Shown here piece after piece: positions 32,988-45,654 of a DNA stretch of 64,000 bases (position 1 is the stretch's first letter; each line of letters starts with the position of its first letter). The position numbers and the translations under genes were made by a program. The notes under the pieces are model-generated. The model was not told the origin of the DNA. It ran no database searches and worked only from the letters and a program-made list of their open reading frames with translations. The DNA comes from Lacrimispora defluvii (lineage in GTDB: Bacteria > Bacillota > Clostridia > Lachnospirales > Lachnospiraceae), in the NCBI GenBank assembly GCA_013036995.1, contig JAAOXG010000056.1, positions 1-64,000 of the forward strand, in the 5' to 3' direction.

Positions 32988-34533
32988 CGCTGTCTTCCTC
33001 TTTCGTTTCTTCTGTCCTGCCCTCCCATGTATTATGGTCTGAAGCCGTATCTCTTAATATCTGGTCAATCTGGGCAAATAGCCGGCTGTCCGGCAGATTC
33101 CTCTGCCATAAGTGATATGCTGAGGTGGATTTAATCTCTCTGGCATCGATGGGTCTTCCGGCACAATAATCACTGTTTAAATCCCCATACAGCTTTGCCA
33201 TTTCCTCAATCTGTTCTTTTGGAAGGTTCTTAATCTGACTGCTCACCTGCTCATACACCACTTCTTTTAAGCTTTGTTCCGCATATCCGCTAAAACTTAG
33301 AAGGTTTTCATCCGTTGTTCCGGTTTTCTTACCCCAGTCATCTACATCGGTTCGTTCCGTGGTATAAATAAGCCGGTTGTCGCCGGTCCAGGTCAGGACA
33401 CCATACTGATTGGGACTGATGGCAAAGGAATTTGCAACCACTTCACTGATGTGGTAATCCGCCCCCTTTTCACCTGGTTCCTGTTTGTATGTCTTGGTTT
33501 TCTGCAAATGCAGATGACCGCTTATGTAAAGAGGAATCCGGTAGCTTTCCAATAAGCGGACAACTTCCTGGCTGTTTTCCAGGGTACAGTCCTCCGGATA
33601 TAAAATACTCTCTTTTAAAAGGTTATGGTGAGCAATAACCACAACCGTTACACCAAGCTTTTTCGCTTCTTGCAGCTGTATTTTCATCCAGTCCAGGGTT
33701 TTCTCTTTAATTCTTCCCCCTACTTTGTTATAAGGTTCATACTGGGCAGAATCCAACATAAGAAGCCAGTTTTTATCGTCCAGTTCATAGACATAGCTAA
33801 GAGAGTTCTGATCCAGACTTCTGGCCTGATCGTATCCGAATCTGTGGTATATATCATAGAAATCCTTTTCGTCAGCTTCCTGTATGGGTTCCTTTTCCTT
33901 ACCGAAATAAGATGCTGCCGCATGATTATTAATATCATGGTTCCCGGGTATCACAAGAACCTTTACTCCCTTTTCTTCCAGAACCGCCAGTTTTTCAGCC
34001 AGCGCCTCATGCCCCTTTTTCTCTCCGTTTAAAGTTAAATCCCCGCTTAAAATCACTGCGGCAGGCTTCTTTTTCTCCATCTGGTCTGTAAATGCGTCCA
34101 TAATCTGTGGAATATAGCGGACTACCTTACCATCATCCTGCTTCTCCAGCGCATCGAAGGCTTCCCCGTAATCTGTCAGCTCCGGTGAAAAATAATGGAC
34201 ATCCGATGCAATTACAATGACCGGAGGCTGGTACGGTTTTTCCTCTTCTTTCGTTTCTTCCACTGCCATTTCACTGCGGCGGGGAAGAGAAGGGCGTATG
34301 GCCTCTTTCGTACATTGTTCCGTCTCAACAGCAGAAAACGTTTCCCTGTTGCCTTTCGTCTCCGGTTCTTCCTCTGTATCAGGTACTGCTGTGCTTTCCG
34401 TTGCCCTGTTATTATCTCCGCCCTTTGTATGAGGAGAATGAACTTTCTGTAACAACAGGACAATGAGAAGGCACAGCAGAAGCATAACTGCATAGATACA
34501 AACCAGAAATATGTTCTTCTTTCGCTTATTCAT
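32959..34533 (-). CDS. Membrane-anchored metallophosphoesterase
   Basis: 524-aa calcineurin-like phosphoesterase facing outward. Basic start plus one helix (residues 8-29), a Ser/Thr/Glu-rich linker to about 100, then the metal-site motifs VIASDVHYFS (D..H), VILSGDLTLNG (GD), VIPGNHDIN (GNHD), VIAHHNLL and ISGHLHLQKT (GHxH). A helical C-terminal region includes YCAGRPIDAREIKS. It may act on nucleotides or lipids outside the membrane; the substrate is unclear. Upstream of and overlapping the EamA gene. Confidence 0.88.
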   Translation of the reverse strand: MNKRKKNIFLVCIYAVMLLLCLLIVLLLQKVHSPHTKGGDNNRATESTAVPDTEEEPETKGNRETFSAVETEQCTKEAIRPSLPRRSEMAVEETKEEEKPYQPPVIVIASDVHYFSPELTDYGEAFDALEKQDDGKVVRYIPQIMDAFTDQMEKKKPAAVILSGDLTLNGEKKGHEALAEKLAVLEEKGVKVLVIPGNHDINNHAAASYFGKEKEPIQEADEKDFYDIYHRFGYDQARSLDQNSLSYVYELDDKNWLLMLDSAQYEPYNKVGGRIKEKTLDWMKIQLQEAKKLGVTVVVIAHHNLLKESILYPEDCTLENSQEVVRLLESYRIPLYISGHLHLQKTKTYKQEPGEKGADYHISEVVANSFAISPNQYGVLTWTGDNRLIYTTERTDVDDWGKKTGTTDENLLSFSGYAEQSLKEVVYEQVSSQIKNLPKEQIEEMAKLYGDLNSDYCAGRPIDAREIKSTSAYHLWQRNLPDSRLFAQIDQILRDTASDHNTWEGRTEETKEEDSDEDNREQTP

Positions 34534-34615
34534 CTGATTCCATAAAGATCCTTTCTGGTTCTTCCCATGGAATCATACCATGTTTTTTATGCAGGGGCAA
34601 CCCTGGTATTTAACG

Positions 34616-35785
34616 TTAGTACCACCTGGTAAGGGGGAGCTCATTATTAATTCCCTTTGATATAAGAATCTGGTGCAGATCAATGATTCCGTTATGAAAT
34701 GTTGCAGCGCAGGCATTTAAATACAAGTCCCACATTCTCACAAATTCAGTTCCCATCTTTTTTTCGATCTGATCCCTGTTTTCGTTAAAATTCTGATCCC
34801 AGTGGCGTAATGTTTTATAATAATGACGTCTGAGACTTTCCACATCCAAAACGTAAAATTTATGATCACTTAAGAGATTTATCATTTCTCTGAGACTGGG
34901 TACCATGCCTCCCGGGAAAATATATTTTTTCATCCAGGGATCTCCGGGATACTCCCTCAGTGCGCTGATAAAATGTAACAGGAACAGCCCTCCTGGCTTT
35001 AAAACGGTCTCTGCACTTTTAATAAAGAGATCATAATTTTCTCTCCCAACGTGTTCCACCATTCCCACACTGACTACCCGGTCAAAGGTCCTTCCGCTTT
35101 TAGGCAGATCCCTGTAATCCATTAATTCTACCGTAATACGATCAGACAAACCCAGAACCTCAATCCGCCTTTCAAATTCCTTTTTCTGCTCTGCACTTAA
35201 GGTAATTCCCAGCCCCTTTACACCGTATTCCTCCGCCGCCCTTATTAACAGATAACCCCAGCCACAGCCAATGTCCAAAAGGGTCATGTCCTCTTTTAAA
35301 CAAAGCTTCTTTAAGATGCGTTCCACTTTATTACACTGAGCCTCATAAAGGGTATCATTTTCTGTCTTAAAATAACCACAGGAATAGCTCATGGTATCAT
35401 CAAGCCAAAGACTGTAGAAATCATTTCCGATATCATAATGAGAAGCAACTTCCTTTTCCTGATTCTTTTTGGAAAGAGAAGTAAAAAAAAGTGTTTTTAG
35501 TTTTTTCTGATCTGCCGTAAAAGCAGCCATTTGTCCCATAAAATGATCCAGTGCCTGGAATAAATCTCCCTCGATATCCAGATTTCCCTTCATATAGGCT
35601 TCGCCCAGTGCAAGGGAAGTACTGGACAGCAGCTTACTGCTGTCAATCTCATCTTTCATACTGACTGTAAATACTGGATTCCCCTCACCGATTAAATGGG
35701 TTTTTCCGTGAAGTTTTACTTCAAACGGATATTGGTCAAATCTTTGAAGATACGTGATTAAATATTGATCCGATACAAGTTTCAT
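34616..35785 (-). CDS. cfa: Cyclopropane-fatty-acyl-phospholipid synthase
   Basis: 389-aa SAM-dependent enzyme that adds a methylene bridge to unsaturated acyl chains of membrane phospholipids. SAM motif DIGCGWGYLLIRAAEEYG at about 172-189, GITLSAEQ, and active-site stretches EKEVASHYDIGNDFYSLWLDD and MSYSCGYFKTENDTL. C-terminal NACAATFHNGIIDLHQILI is typical. Slightly long N-terminal domain as in Firmicute Cfa. Confidence 0.93.
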   Translation of the reverse strand: MKLVSDQYLITYLQRFDQYPFEVKLHGKTHLIGEGNPVFTVSMKDEIDSSKLLSSTSLALGEAYMKGNLDIEGDLFQALDHFMGQMAAFTADQKKLKTLFFTSLSKKNQEKEVASHYDIGNDFYSLWLDDTMSYSCGYFKTENDTLYEAQCNKVERILKKLCLKEDMTLLDIGCGWGYLLIRAAEEYGVKGLGITLSAEQKKEFERRIEVLGLSDRITVELMDYRDLPKSGRTFDRVVSVGMVEHVGRENYDLFIKSAETVLKPGGLFLLHFISALREYPGDPWMKKYIFPGGMVPSLREMINLLSDHKFYVLDVESLRRHYYKTLRHWDQNFNENRDQIEKKMGTEFVRMWDLYLNACAATFHNGIIDLHQILISKGINNELPLTRWY

Positions 35786-35845
35786 GGGCCTTCCTCCATT
35801 TCAGTGATAACCACTTACATAGAATCTTGCCCATTTAATTCCATC

Positions 35846-36430
35846 TTATAATATTTTATTAAAACAGAGCTCCGTTTTTTCTATTGTACACAAAGATAAA
35901 ATATATCTTTCTTTCAGACAATACTGGACTAACTGCACTCCGGGAACAGAACATGTAATACCATCCGGTCTCAGTTCAAAGGAAAACTCCGTGAGAGGAA
36001 TGGTAATCCCCCATCCCCCTGCTTTTACATAACTCTCCTTCAGTGTCCAGATTTTAAAAAAGAAGGCAGTCCGTTCCTCTTCCTTAAGTCTGTAAAACTG
36101 CTCCTTTTCCTGTTCTGACATCACCTTGCGGATAATCTTTTCTGAAAAAGGGCGGATCTCTTCCACATCGATCCCCACCGGTACATCTCCGATTGCGCAC
36201 GCAGCCATTCCTGCCGTATGGCTGATGTTATGAAAGATATGGGGATAATCCTTTAATTGGGGTTTGCCATATTCTCCCTTTATAACCGGAACAGGATTGT
36301 TCTCACCATAATCGATTCCATAATCTTTCTTTAATCCCTTTCGAAGGAGCAGCTCCCCCTTAAGATGTTCTGTTTCCCTTTTATTCTCTCCCGCTGCTAA
36401 ATCAAATTCTTCCGCGTAAATATTTATCAT
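35846..36430 (-). CDS. Sfp-type 4'-phosphopantetheinyl transferase
   Basis: Transfers phosphopantetheine from CoA to carrier proteins. 194 aa from ATG 36430 (AGAGG upstream), avoiding overlap with the preceding gene. Signature VGIDVEEIRPF with Mg2+-binding residues, then FFFKIWTLKESYVKAGGWG (WxxKEA-type motif). GKPQLKDYPHIFHNISHTAG matches the N-terminal CoA-binding part. No polyketide or NRPS gene is close by; its carrier may be elsewhere. Confidence 0.9.
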   Translation of the reverse strand: MINIYAEEFDLAAGENKRETEHLKGELLLRKGLKKDYGIDYGENNPVPVIKGEYGKPQLKDYPHIFHNISHTAGMAACAIGDVPVGIDVEEIRPFSEKIIRKVMSEQEKEQFYRLKEEERTAFFFKIWTLKESYVKAGGWGITIPLTEFSFELRPDGITCSVPGVQLVQYCLKERYILSLCTIEKTELCFNKIL

Positions 36431-36447
36431 GATAAATTTTCCTCTGT

Positions 36448-37095
36448 TTAATTTTCTATCCGGCTCCACGTTCTGTTCTCTGCCGGATTACCGTGACAGA
36501 AATATATTTTTCTCGCTCCAAGAGCACTGATCTTTTCCGCACTTCTGATCATGGCTTCCCTGTCACAGTAAATCATGGGAAGTCCGGGATAAAATAAGTT
36601 CATCAGGGCATCTCCCACAAAGACTGCCCGTTTCTCCAGTTCCAGCCCGATGGAACCTCTGGTATGACCGGGCAGTTCAATTATTGTCCCGTCAATGCCG
36701 TATTCATCCAACCTGTCTCCCTCTTTTAAAAAAATATCAGGTGTAAAATCAAAAATAACGGATTCTTCAAAGTTTTTTGCAGCAACATCGGCCACTACCA
36801 TGCCTAAAAGCCCCTGATAAGAAACAGGTTCCTTAAAATTATCCTTAAGAATCCCCAGATCATCTCTGTGGATCGCCAGAGGAGCTTTTAATTCTTTGGA
36901 TAAATGAGCTGCATTCTGTACCTGTTCTATATGACCATGAGTCAGAATAATAAGTTCTACCCTGCTCTTTTTACAATGATTAAGAATCTTTTCTTCAAAG
37001 CCTTTTCTACCGGTGTCAATCAGAATGGCTCTCTCTTTTTTTTCTATCAGATAACAGTTTTCACTTCCGCACCTGATCCTCCTTATTTCCGCCAT
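36448..37095 (-). CDS. MBL-fold metallohydrolase with altered metal motif
   Basis: 215-aa beta-lactamase-fold hydrolase. The first motif reads THGHIEQ where HxHxDH is usual: the second-site Asp and His are replaced by Glu and Gln. Other ligands are present (LPGHTRGS, FVGDALMN and C-terminal CHGNPAENRTW). It may bind one metal or have lost a canonical reaction. Lies 17 bp upstream of the Sfp-type gene, same strand. Confidence 0.85.
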   Translation of the reverse strand: MAEIRRIRCGSENCYLIEKKERAILIDTGRKGFEEKILNHCKKSRVELIILTHGHIEQVQNAAHLSKELKAPLAIHRDDLGILKDNFKEPVSYQGLLGMVVADVAAKNFEESVIFDFTPDIFLKEGDRLDEYGIDGTIIELPGHTRGSIGLELEKRAVFVGDALMNLFYPGLPMIYCDREAMIRSAEKISALGARKIYFCHGNPAENRTWSRIEN

Positions 37096-37248
37096 CTATC
37101 TTTCTCCCACTTTCTCATACATTCCCACTTAATGCTTTTTTATAACGGGTATCACTGTTTATTCTATTGAGAAAGTATCCCGGATATTCCACCAATAACT
37201 TAAGCATATCATTTATTTCTCCCTGCATCAAACCCTTTTCGCAAAATA

Positions 37249-37289
37249 CAAAAAAGACCTGCAAGTCTTATCTTTGACCTGCAGGTCTT
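37249..37289 (-). terminator. Terminator of the ahpC-trxB-eno transcript
   Basis: Minus strand 14-bp stem (37276-37289 with 37254-37267, one G-U), loop of 8, then T7. It starts 13 bp beyond the enolase stop. Confidence 0.88.
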
Positions 37290-37301
37290 ACTCACTCTTA
37301 A

Positions 37302-40260
<2,959 letters not shown>

Positions 40261-40272
40261 AGGATCCCGCCT

Positions 40273-40836
40273 TTACAGAAGCCCTACTAAATCCAGACTG
40301 GGCTTTAATGTCTTTTCACCTGGTTTCCATTTTGCAGGACAAACCTCATCTCCGTGTTTGGCAACAAACTGGGAAGCCTCCACTCTTCGAAACAGTTCTT
40401 CTGCATTTCTTCCCACGTTTCCGGCTATCACTTCATAAGCTACGATAACTCCTTCCGGATTCACAACAAAGGTAGCCCGCTCCGCCATGCCTGATTCCTC
40501 AATCAGAACATCAAAGCTTCTTGCCAGCGCGCCTGTAGGATCCGCAAGCATGGGATACTGAATCTTTTTTATTGTCTTTGAAGCATCATGCCAGGCCTTG
40601 TGTACAAAATGGGTATCACAGGATACACTGTAAATTTCACAGCCCGCCTTTTTAAAATCCTCATATTTATCTGCAAGATCTTCCAGTTCTGTGGGGCAGA
40701 CAAACGTAAAATCCGCCGGATAAAAAAAGAATACGGACCACTTTCCCAGAACATCCTTTTTAACCACTTCCTTAAATTCTCCATTTATAAAACTCTGTAC
40801 TTTAAAATCACTGATCTCTTTTCCAATGAATGACAT
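40273..40836 (-). CDS. ahpC: Alkyl hydroperoxide reductase, peroxiredoxin subunit
   Basis: 187-aa typical 2-Cys peroxiredoxin reducing peroxides. Peroxidatic Cys in FYPADFTFVCPTE (C46 or so), resolving Cys in GDEVCPAKWKPGEKT (about 167). First gene of the ahpC-flavoprotein-eno unit. Confidence 0.96.
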   Translation of the reverse strand: MSFIGKEISDFKVQSFINGEFKEVVKKDVLGKWSVFFFYPADFTFVCPTELEDLADKYEDFKKAGCEIYSVSCDTHFVHKAWHDASKTIKKIQYPMLADPTGALARSFDVLIEESGMAERATFVVNPEGVIVAYEVIAGNVGRNAEELFRRVEASQFVAKHGDEVCPAKWKPGEKTLKPSLDLVGLL

Positions 40837-40897
40837 ACAATCTATCTCCTTTCCTGATGACTATACTCAATTAATATGGCTTGTTTCAATTAAAATT

Positions 40898-40982
40898 ATG
40901 AGTTAGTTATTCCTAATTCATGATATAATCATAGCATAGTTTACCAGAAAATTCAATAAATAATATTGATAATAATTATTAT
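40898..40982 (-). promoter_or_regulatory. ahpC promoter with two operator-like dyads
   Basis: Minus strand TTGAAT (40951-40956), 17 bp, TATGAT (40928-40933). At the expected start point lies a dyad ATGAGTTAG-N6-CTAATTCAT (40898-40921, one mismatch). Just upstream of the -35 lies TGATAAT-A-ATTATTA (about 40967-40981), a 7-1-7 Fur/PerR-like site. Peroxide or iron regulation is inferred. Confidence 0.6.
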
Positions 40983-40995
40983 TTTATTATTAAGT

Positions 40996-41046
40996 AAAAA
41001 AAGCCGGAGAAGCCCAAAGGTTTTTCTCCTTTGCAGCCACTCCGGC
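40996..41046 (-). terminator. Terminator after the 80-aa gene
   Basis: Minus strand GCCGGAG/CTCCGGC (41040-41046 with 41003-41009), inner CAAAGG/CCTTTG stem, then T7. Confidence 0.8.
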
Positions 41047-41062
41047 ATTCCAGTTTCCGGAG

Positions 41063-41305
41063 TTAAATCATCCAGAAGTTTGTCTTATCTTCATTATACT
41101 CCAACTGAAAACGCAGTTTCTTAAAATACGCTTCCAGTGACTCATAAAGCGCCTGATACTCTGCTGTTCCATTGCTGTCACTAAGTGATTCCACAAAGCA
41201 GGACTGTTTCCCGCAGGCATCTCTTAAATGAATCTTAAATTCCAATCCGCTGTCTTTTAAAAGCTGATTGCATTCCAGTATCTCATGAATGGACACGATC
41301 TTCAT
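41063..41305 (-). CDS. RDAC-motif small protein, unknown function
   Basis: 80-aa soluble protein with [14 protein letters not shown] at about residue 23-36, the RDAC signature of a small uncharacterised clostridial family, then an acidic helix and a [15 protein letters not shown] end. It starts 8 bp after trpS and shares its transcript. Confidence 0.65.
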   Translation of the reverse strand: MKIVSIHEILECNQLLKDSGLEFKIHLRDACGKQSCFVESLSDSNGTAEYQALYESLEAYFKKLRFQLEYNEDKTNFWMI

Positions 41306-41313
41306 GACTACCC

Positions 41314-42405
41314 CTATTCCTGGCCTTTAAACCGCTTTGCCTGTTCTCCGATCAGTTCCACATCGTCAAAATAGTTGATCTTCATCGCTTCCTTAACCTC
41401 TTTTAAGGTAGCGGCGGCGGCGGCTTCTGCTTTCTGGCTTCCCTCTTTTAAGATCTGATATACGTAAGGGATATCTGCTTCGTATTCTTTTCTTCTTTTT
41501 CTGATGGGCTCTAGCTCTGCCTGCAGCACACTGTTTAAAAATCTCTTTACTTTAACGTCTCCAAGTCCGCCTCTCTGATAGTGCTCTTTTAACTCATCAA
41601 GGTTCTTGTAATCCGGCAAATATTCTTTAAAATCCTCTTCTTTACAAAACGCATCCAGATAGGTAAATACAGTATTGCCTTCCACCTGTCCGGGATCGGA
41701 AACCATCAGGTGATTGGGATCGGTGTACATGCTCATTACCTTTTTCTTAACCTCATCTTCTGAATCGGATAAGTAAATGCAGTTGCCAAGGGATTTGCTC
41801 ATCTTTGCCTTACCGTCTGTTCCCGGAAGACGCAAGCACGCCTGATTATCCGGAAGCAGGATATCCGGCTCTACTAAAGCCTCTCCGTAAACGGAATTGA
41901 ACTTCCGTACGATTTCCCTTGTCTGTTCAATCATCGGCTCCTGATCTTCTCCCACAGGGACAGTGGTGGCCTTAAATGCTGTAATATCAGCTGCCTGGCT
42001 GATTGGATAGGTAAAGAAGCCCACGGGAATGCTGGTTTCGAAGTTTCTCATGGCAATCTCAGATTTTACAGTAGGATTGCGCTGCAGCCTGGAAACGGTA
42101 ACCAGATTCATATAATAGAAGCTAAGCTCTGTAAGCTGTGGTATCTGAGACTGGATGAACAACGTACTCTTACTGGGATCCAGTCCGCATGCGAGATAAT
42201 CCAGCGCTACCTCAATTATGTTCTGACGAACCTTTTCCGGATTGTCCGCATTATCCGTTAATGCCTGGGCATCCGCTATCATAATAAAAATCTCGTCAAA
42301 TTCGCCGGAATTCTGCAATTCCACCCTGCGCCTCAGCGAACCCACATAATGTCCGATGTGAAGCTTTCCGGTGGGTCTGTCCCCCGTTAAAATTATCTTT
42401 CCCAT
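41314..42405 (-). CDS. trpS: Tryptophanyl-tRNA synthetase
   Basis: 363 aa class Ic synthetase charging tRNA-Trp. [17 protein letters not shown] holds the HIGH motif (about 16-19), KMSKSLGN the KMSKS motif (about 205). [14 protein letters not shown] and [19 protein letters not shown] match the long-form TrpS of clostridia. Confidence 0.96.
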   Translation of the reverse strand: MGKIILTGDRPTGKLHIGHYVGSLRRRVELQNSGEFDEIFIMIADAQALTDNADNPEKVRQNIIEVALDYLACGLDPSKSTLFIQSQIPQLTELSFYYMNLVTVSRLQRNPTVKSEIAMRNFETSIPVGFFTYPISQAADITAFKATTVPVGEDQEPMIEQTREIVRKFNSVYGEALVEPDILLPDNQACLRLPGTDGKAKMSKSLGNCIYLSDSEDEVKKKVMSMYTDPNHLMVSDPGQVEGNTVFTYLDAFCKEEDFKEYLPDYKNLDELKEHYQRGGLGDVKVKRFLNSVLQAELEPIRKRRKEYEADIPYVYQILKEGSQKAEAAAAATLKEVKEAMKINYFDDVELIGEQAKRFKGQE

Positions 42406-42435
42406 TTTGTACCTCCAGATATATTATCAAGTTTT

Positions 42436-42463
42436 ATTGTACCATTCATTCGTTATTTGTCAA
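42436..42463 (-). promoter_or_regulatory. trpS promoter
   Basis: Minus strand TTGACA (42458-42463), 16 bp, TACAAT (42436-42441), about 30 bp upstream of the ATG. The leader is too short for a T-box. Confidence 0.7.
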
Positions 42464-42472
42464 TGAGGCACC

Positions 42473-44911
42473 TTATTTTACTTCAAATATATCCTCGGCA
42501 TAATTGACAGATGCCATGGCATCCCGGCAATACTGGTCTGCGCCGATTGTCATTGCATACTCTTTTGTGAGAACTGCCCCGCCCACCATAACCTTTGCAA
42601 AAGGCGCCTGGGTCCGAAGCTGGCGGATGGTCTCTTCCATGCTTGGAACCGTGGTTGTCATGAGAGCGCTTAGCCCCACCAGCTTCACATTCCGTTCTAT
42701 GGCAGTTTTTACAATGGTTTCAGGCGGAACATCTTTTCCAAGATCCAGTACTTCATAGCTGTAATTTTCCAGAAGCACCTTTACAATGTTTTTGCCGATG
42801 TCGTGAATGTCTCCCTTTACGGTTGCAAGTATTACGGTTCCCTTTTTCTTTTCCTCTGCACCGCTTTGTGCCAGTTTCTCCTTAATAACCTCAAAAGCTG
42901 CCTTTGCCGCCTCTGCGCTCATCAGGAGCTGGGGAAGAAATACCGTTCCCTTCTCAAACCCTTTTCCAACCTCATTGAGGGCAGGAATCATCTCCTCATT
43001 AATAATGGTAAGAGGTTCCCTGTTTTCCAGAAGTTCAGAAACTGCAGCATAAGCTCTGTCCTTTAATCCTTTTTTGATGCTCTCTCCTAAGGATAAATCT
43101 GTTCCGCCTATCCCGGCTGCTTTCTGATCCCCTGCCTGTCTTTTTACCTCGCCAGGAACTGCCACATTACCGCTGTAGATGTTGATATAATTGCTGCACT
43201 GGGGATCTAAGTCTGCAAGCACACGGAAGCTGTAGTAGGAGCGCATCATGGCCTCTGAGTTTGGATTTATAATGGCGGCGCTTAACCCGTTTTGCAAAGC
43301 CATGGTAAAGAATGCTGCATTGACAATCTCTCTCTGGGGAAGACCAAAGGAAATATTGGATACTCCAAGTATGGTTTTTCCCTGTAATTCATCCCTAACC
43401 CTTCTTACAGTCTCAAGGGTTGTAATGGCACCTTTGTTGTCAGAGCTCACTGTCATGCACAAAGCATCGATGATGATATCTTCTTTTCCAATCCCATATC
43501 CGGCTGCGGTATCATAGATCTTTTTCGATACTGCAATTCTTCCCTCAGCCGTTTCCGGAATACCATCTTCGTCAAGAGCAAGAGCCACCACCACTCCTCC
43601 GTACCGTTTCACAAGAGGGAAAATGGCTTCCATCACTTCTTTCTTTCCATTAACGGAATTGATAAGCGGCTTACCGTTATAGATTCTCATGGCACGTTCC
43701 ATGGCAGTCATATTAGAAGTGTCAATCTGTAAAGGCAGGTCAATGATACTTTGCAGCTCTTTCACTACCTCTACCATCATGGCTGGTTCATCAATCTCAG
43801 GAAGTCCCACATTCACGTCAAGCACATGAGCTCCGTTATCCTGCTGGAGAACCCCCTCTTTTAAGATATACTCCAGATTGTGATCCTTTAACGCCTGCTT
43901 AAATTTAGCTTTTCCCGTTGGATTAATCCGTTCTCCAATAATAACCGGATCCCGATCTATGACAACCGCCTGGGCATAGGAGGAAATCACCGTCCGGTTC
44001 TTTCTTTCCGGAAGTCTGACCGGCAAGTCCTTACAAAGGGCTGTCATTTTTTCAATATGCTCCGGCGTGGTACCGCAGCAGCCGCCGATGATACAGGCCC
44101 CCGCTTCCACAATCTCCTTCATGACTCGGGCAAATTCATCGGCATCAATGTCATAAACCGTCTTTCCGCCTTCACTTCTTGGAAGTCCGGCATTGGGATT
44201 TACAATAACAGGAAGAGAAACCACCTTCATGATGTCTTCCAGAATGCCTTTCATCTGAACGGGGCCAAGACCACAGTTTATTCCCAGGGCATCCACTCCC
44301 AGCCCCTCTAAAAGAGCTACCGTAGATTCCACATTTCCGCCGGTTAAAAGCTTTCCTTTATCATCAAAAATCATTGTTACGAAAACTGGCAGGCTGCTGT
44401 TTTCTTTTGCAGCCAGAACCGCTGCTTTTGCTTCATAGCTGTCACTCATGGTTTCAATGAGAATAAGGTCTGCCCCTTCCCGTTCACCAATTTTTACCAC
44501 CTGGGAAAACAGCTCATAGGCATCTTCAAAATCAAGATCTCCCAGAGGCTTTAGAAGTTTGCCGGTAGGACCGATATCAAGGGCTATTGCTCCTTTTGAC
44601 CTTCCCTGGGAATAAGCGGCAGTATCCACCGCCTCCCTGGCATTCTTCATGGCAGCAGTCACAATCTGCTCTAAATCAAATTCCTTGTCCTTATTATATT
44701 TTAAACCATTCGCACCAAAGGTATTGGTTTTAATCATATCTGCACCGGCTTCCAGATAATCTCTGTGAAGCTTTACGATTAAATCAGAATGGGTTACATT
44801 CCAGGTTTCCGGCAGTTCACCGGGTTTTAAGCCATTGGCCTGTAAAAGGCTGCCCATGCCGCCGTCAAAAAAAAGGATTCTTTCTTTCAATTTCTCTAAA
44901 ATCGCTGTCAT
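42473..44911 (-). CDS. metH: Cobalamin-dependent methionine synthase without activation domain
   Basis: 812 aa from ATG 44911 (GGAGG upstream). Domains: homocysteine S-methyltransferase 1-300 (GINCGLGP and Zn-binding GGCCGTTPEHI), pterin-binding 320-580 (VIGERINPTGKAKFK), B12 cap about 600-680, and B12-binding with VKGDIHDIGKNIV supplying the cobalt His. The AdoMet reactivation domain found in E. coli MetH is missing and is supplied by the adjacent upstream gene. Confidence 0.93.
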   Translation of the reverse strand: MTAILEKLKERILFFDGGMGSLLQANGLKPGELPETWNVTHSDLIVKLHRDYLEAGADMIKTNTFGANGLKYNKDKEFDLEQIVTAAMKNAREAVDTAAYSQGRSKGAIALDIGPTGKLLKPLGDLDFEDAYELFSQVVKIGEREGADLILIETMSDSYEAKAAVLAAKENSSLPVFVTMIFDDKGKLLTGGNVESTVALLEGLGVDALGINCGLGPVQMKGILEDIMKVVSLPVIVNPNAGLPRSEGGKTVYDIDADEFARVMKEIVEAGACIIGGCCGTTPEHIEKMTALCKDLPVRLPERKNRTVISSYAQAVVIDRDPVIIGERINPTGKAKFKQALKDHNLEYILKEGVLQQDNGAHVLDVNVGLPEIDEPAMMVEVVKELQSIIDLPLQIDTSNMTAMERAMRIYNGKPLINSVNGKKEVMEAIFPLVKRYGGVVVALALDEDGIPETAEGRIAVSKKIYDTAAGYGIGKEDIIIDALCMTVSSDNKGAITTLETVRRVRDELQGKTILGVSNISFGLPQREIVNAAFFTMALQNGLSAAIINPNSEAMMRSYYSFRVLADLDPQCSNYINIYSGNVAVPGEVKRQAGDQKAAGIGGTDLSLGESIKKGLKDRAYAAVSELLENREPLTIINEEMIPALNEVGKGFEKGTVFLPQLLMSAEAAKAAFEVIKEKLAQSGAEEKKKGTVILATVKGDIHDIGKNIVKVLLENYSYEVLDLGKDVPPETIVKTAIERNVKLVGLSALMTTTVPSMEETIRQLRTQAPFAKVMVGGAVLTKEYAMTIGADQYCRDAMASVNYAEDIFEVK

Positions 44912-44941
44912 ACATTCCTCCATCTCCACTCAGTTTCTATC

Positions 44942-45583
44942 TTATCTCCGGTATGCACAGTCCTTTTTCCCACAGGATTCGCACCCTTTTATCTCACACC
45001 GGTAAGGCTTCTTACTGACTCCCATTACTGCCGTCACGGATTTGGAGGGAGTCATAAGCAGGCTTTCCGTAAGCATAATGCCAATTCGCTTGGGTGTTTC
45101 CAAAACTGTTGTTATATCTTTTTGACAATCCAGCGAAAAATCACCGTAGCCAGGACTGAATCTGGGTCTTAAATAAAAGCCCCTGGCCTCATATTCCTGT
45201 TTCAGTCTGTGGTTTTCCTGGTCACAGTATTCTTCAATCACTGCAGCGGCAGCTGCCTGCATAATGACAGCCCTGCTCATCTGCAGTCTGGTGTATTTGT
45301 GAAGCAGCACATCCACTCCGGTCCCCAGAGTGGCTGCAAATAACAGAACTTCCTCACAATCCGCCAGATTTTTACTCAGATTCCGGCTTTTTGTACGAAA
45401 GACAGTAAAATCAATCTCATTCCCAGGAAGCAGTGTTAACGGAAATGCCCTGTATATACATTTAGGTGAGGCTGCAGCCAGAAGTTCTTCCAATACTTCC
45501 TCCACCAAAGCACTGACCTGTTCATCACTTTCCTTATTTCCATATCCTAAATATCTAAGAATCTCCTTCCGGCTGATCTCCAT
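44942..45583 (-). CDS. Stand-alone methionine synthase activation domain protein
   Basis: 213 aa, matches the AdoMet-binding reactivation domain of MetH (RPRFSPGYGDFSLDCQ motif near 140). Extra C-terminal Cys cluster CEIKGCESCGKKDC. It lies between metF and metH, so reductive methylation of inactive cob(II)alamin is the expected job. An alternative role as an activator for other corrinoid enzymes is less likely here. Confidence 0.88.
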   Translation of the reverse strand: MEISRKEILRYLGYGNKESDEQVSALVEEVLEELLAAASPKCIYRAFPLTLLPGNEIDFTVFRTKSRNLSKNLADCEEVLLFAATLGTGVDVLLHKYTRLQMSRAVIMQAAAAAVIEEYCDQENHRLKQEYEARGFYLRPRFSPGYGDFSLDCQKDITTVLETPKRIGIMLTESLLMTPSKSVTAVMGVSKKPYRCEIKGCESCGKKDCAYRR

Positions 45584-45607
45584 CCTTATCCCTCCGATTT
45601 TTCCTGA

Positions 45608-45642
45608 TAAAACAGGTCCGCTCTTTTACAGAAACGGACCTG
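45608..45642 (-). terminator. Hairpin between metF and the activation protein
   Basis: CAGGTCCG/CGGACCTG (45635-45642 with 45613-45620) followed by T4 on the minus strand. It may reduce downstream transcription relative to metF. Confidence 0.55.
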
Positions 45643-45654
45643 CTGCTTTACGGA

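Noticed and set aside
42406-42472. T-box leader for trpS
   Set aside because: The promoter is about 30 bp from the start codon, leaving no room for a T-box.
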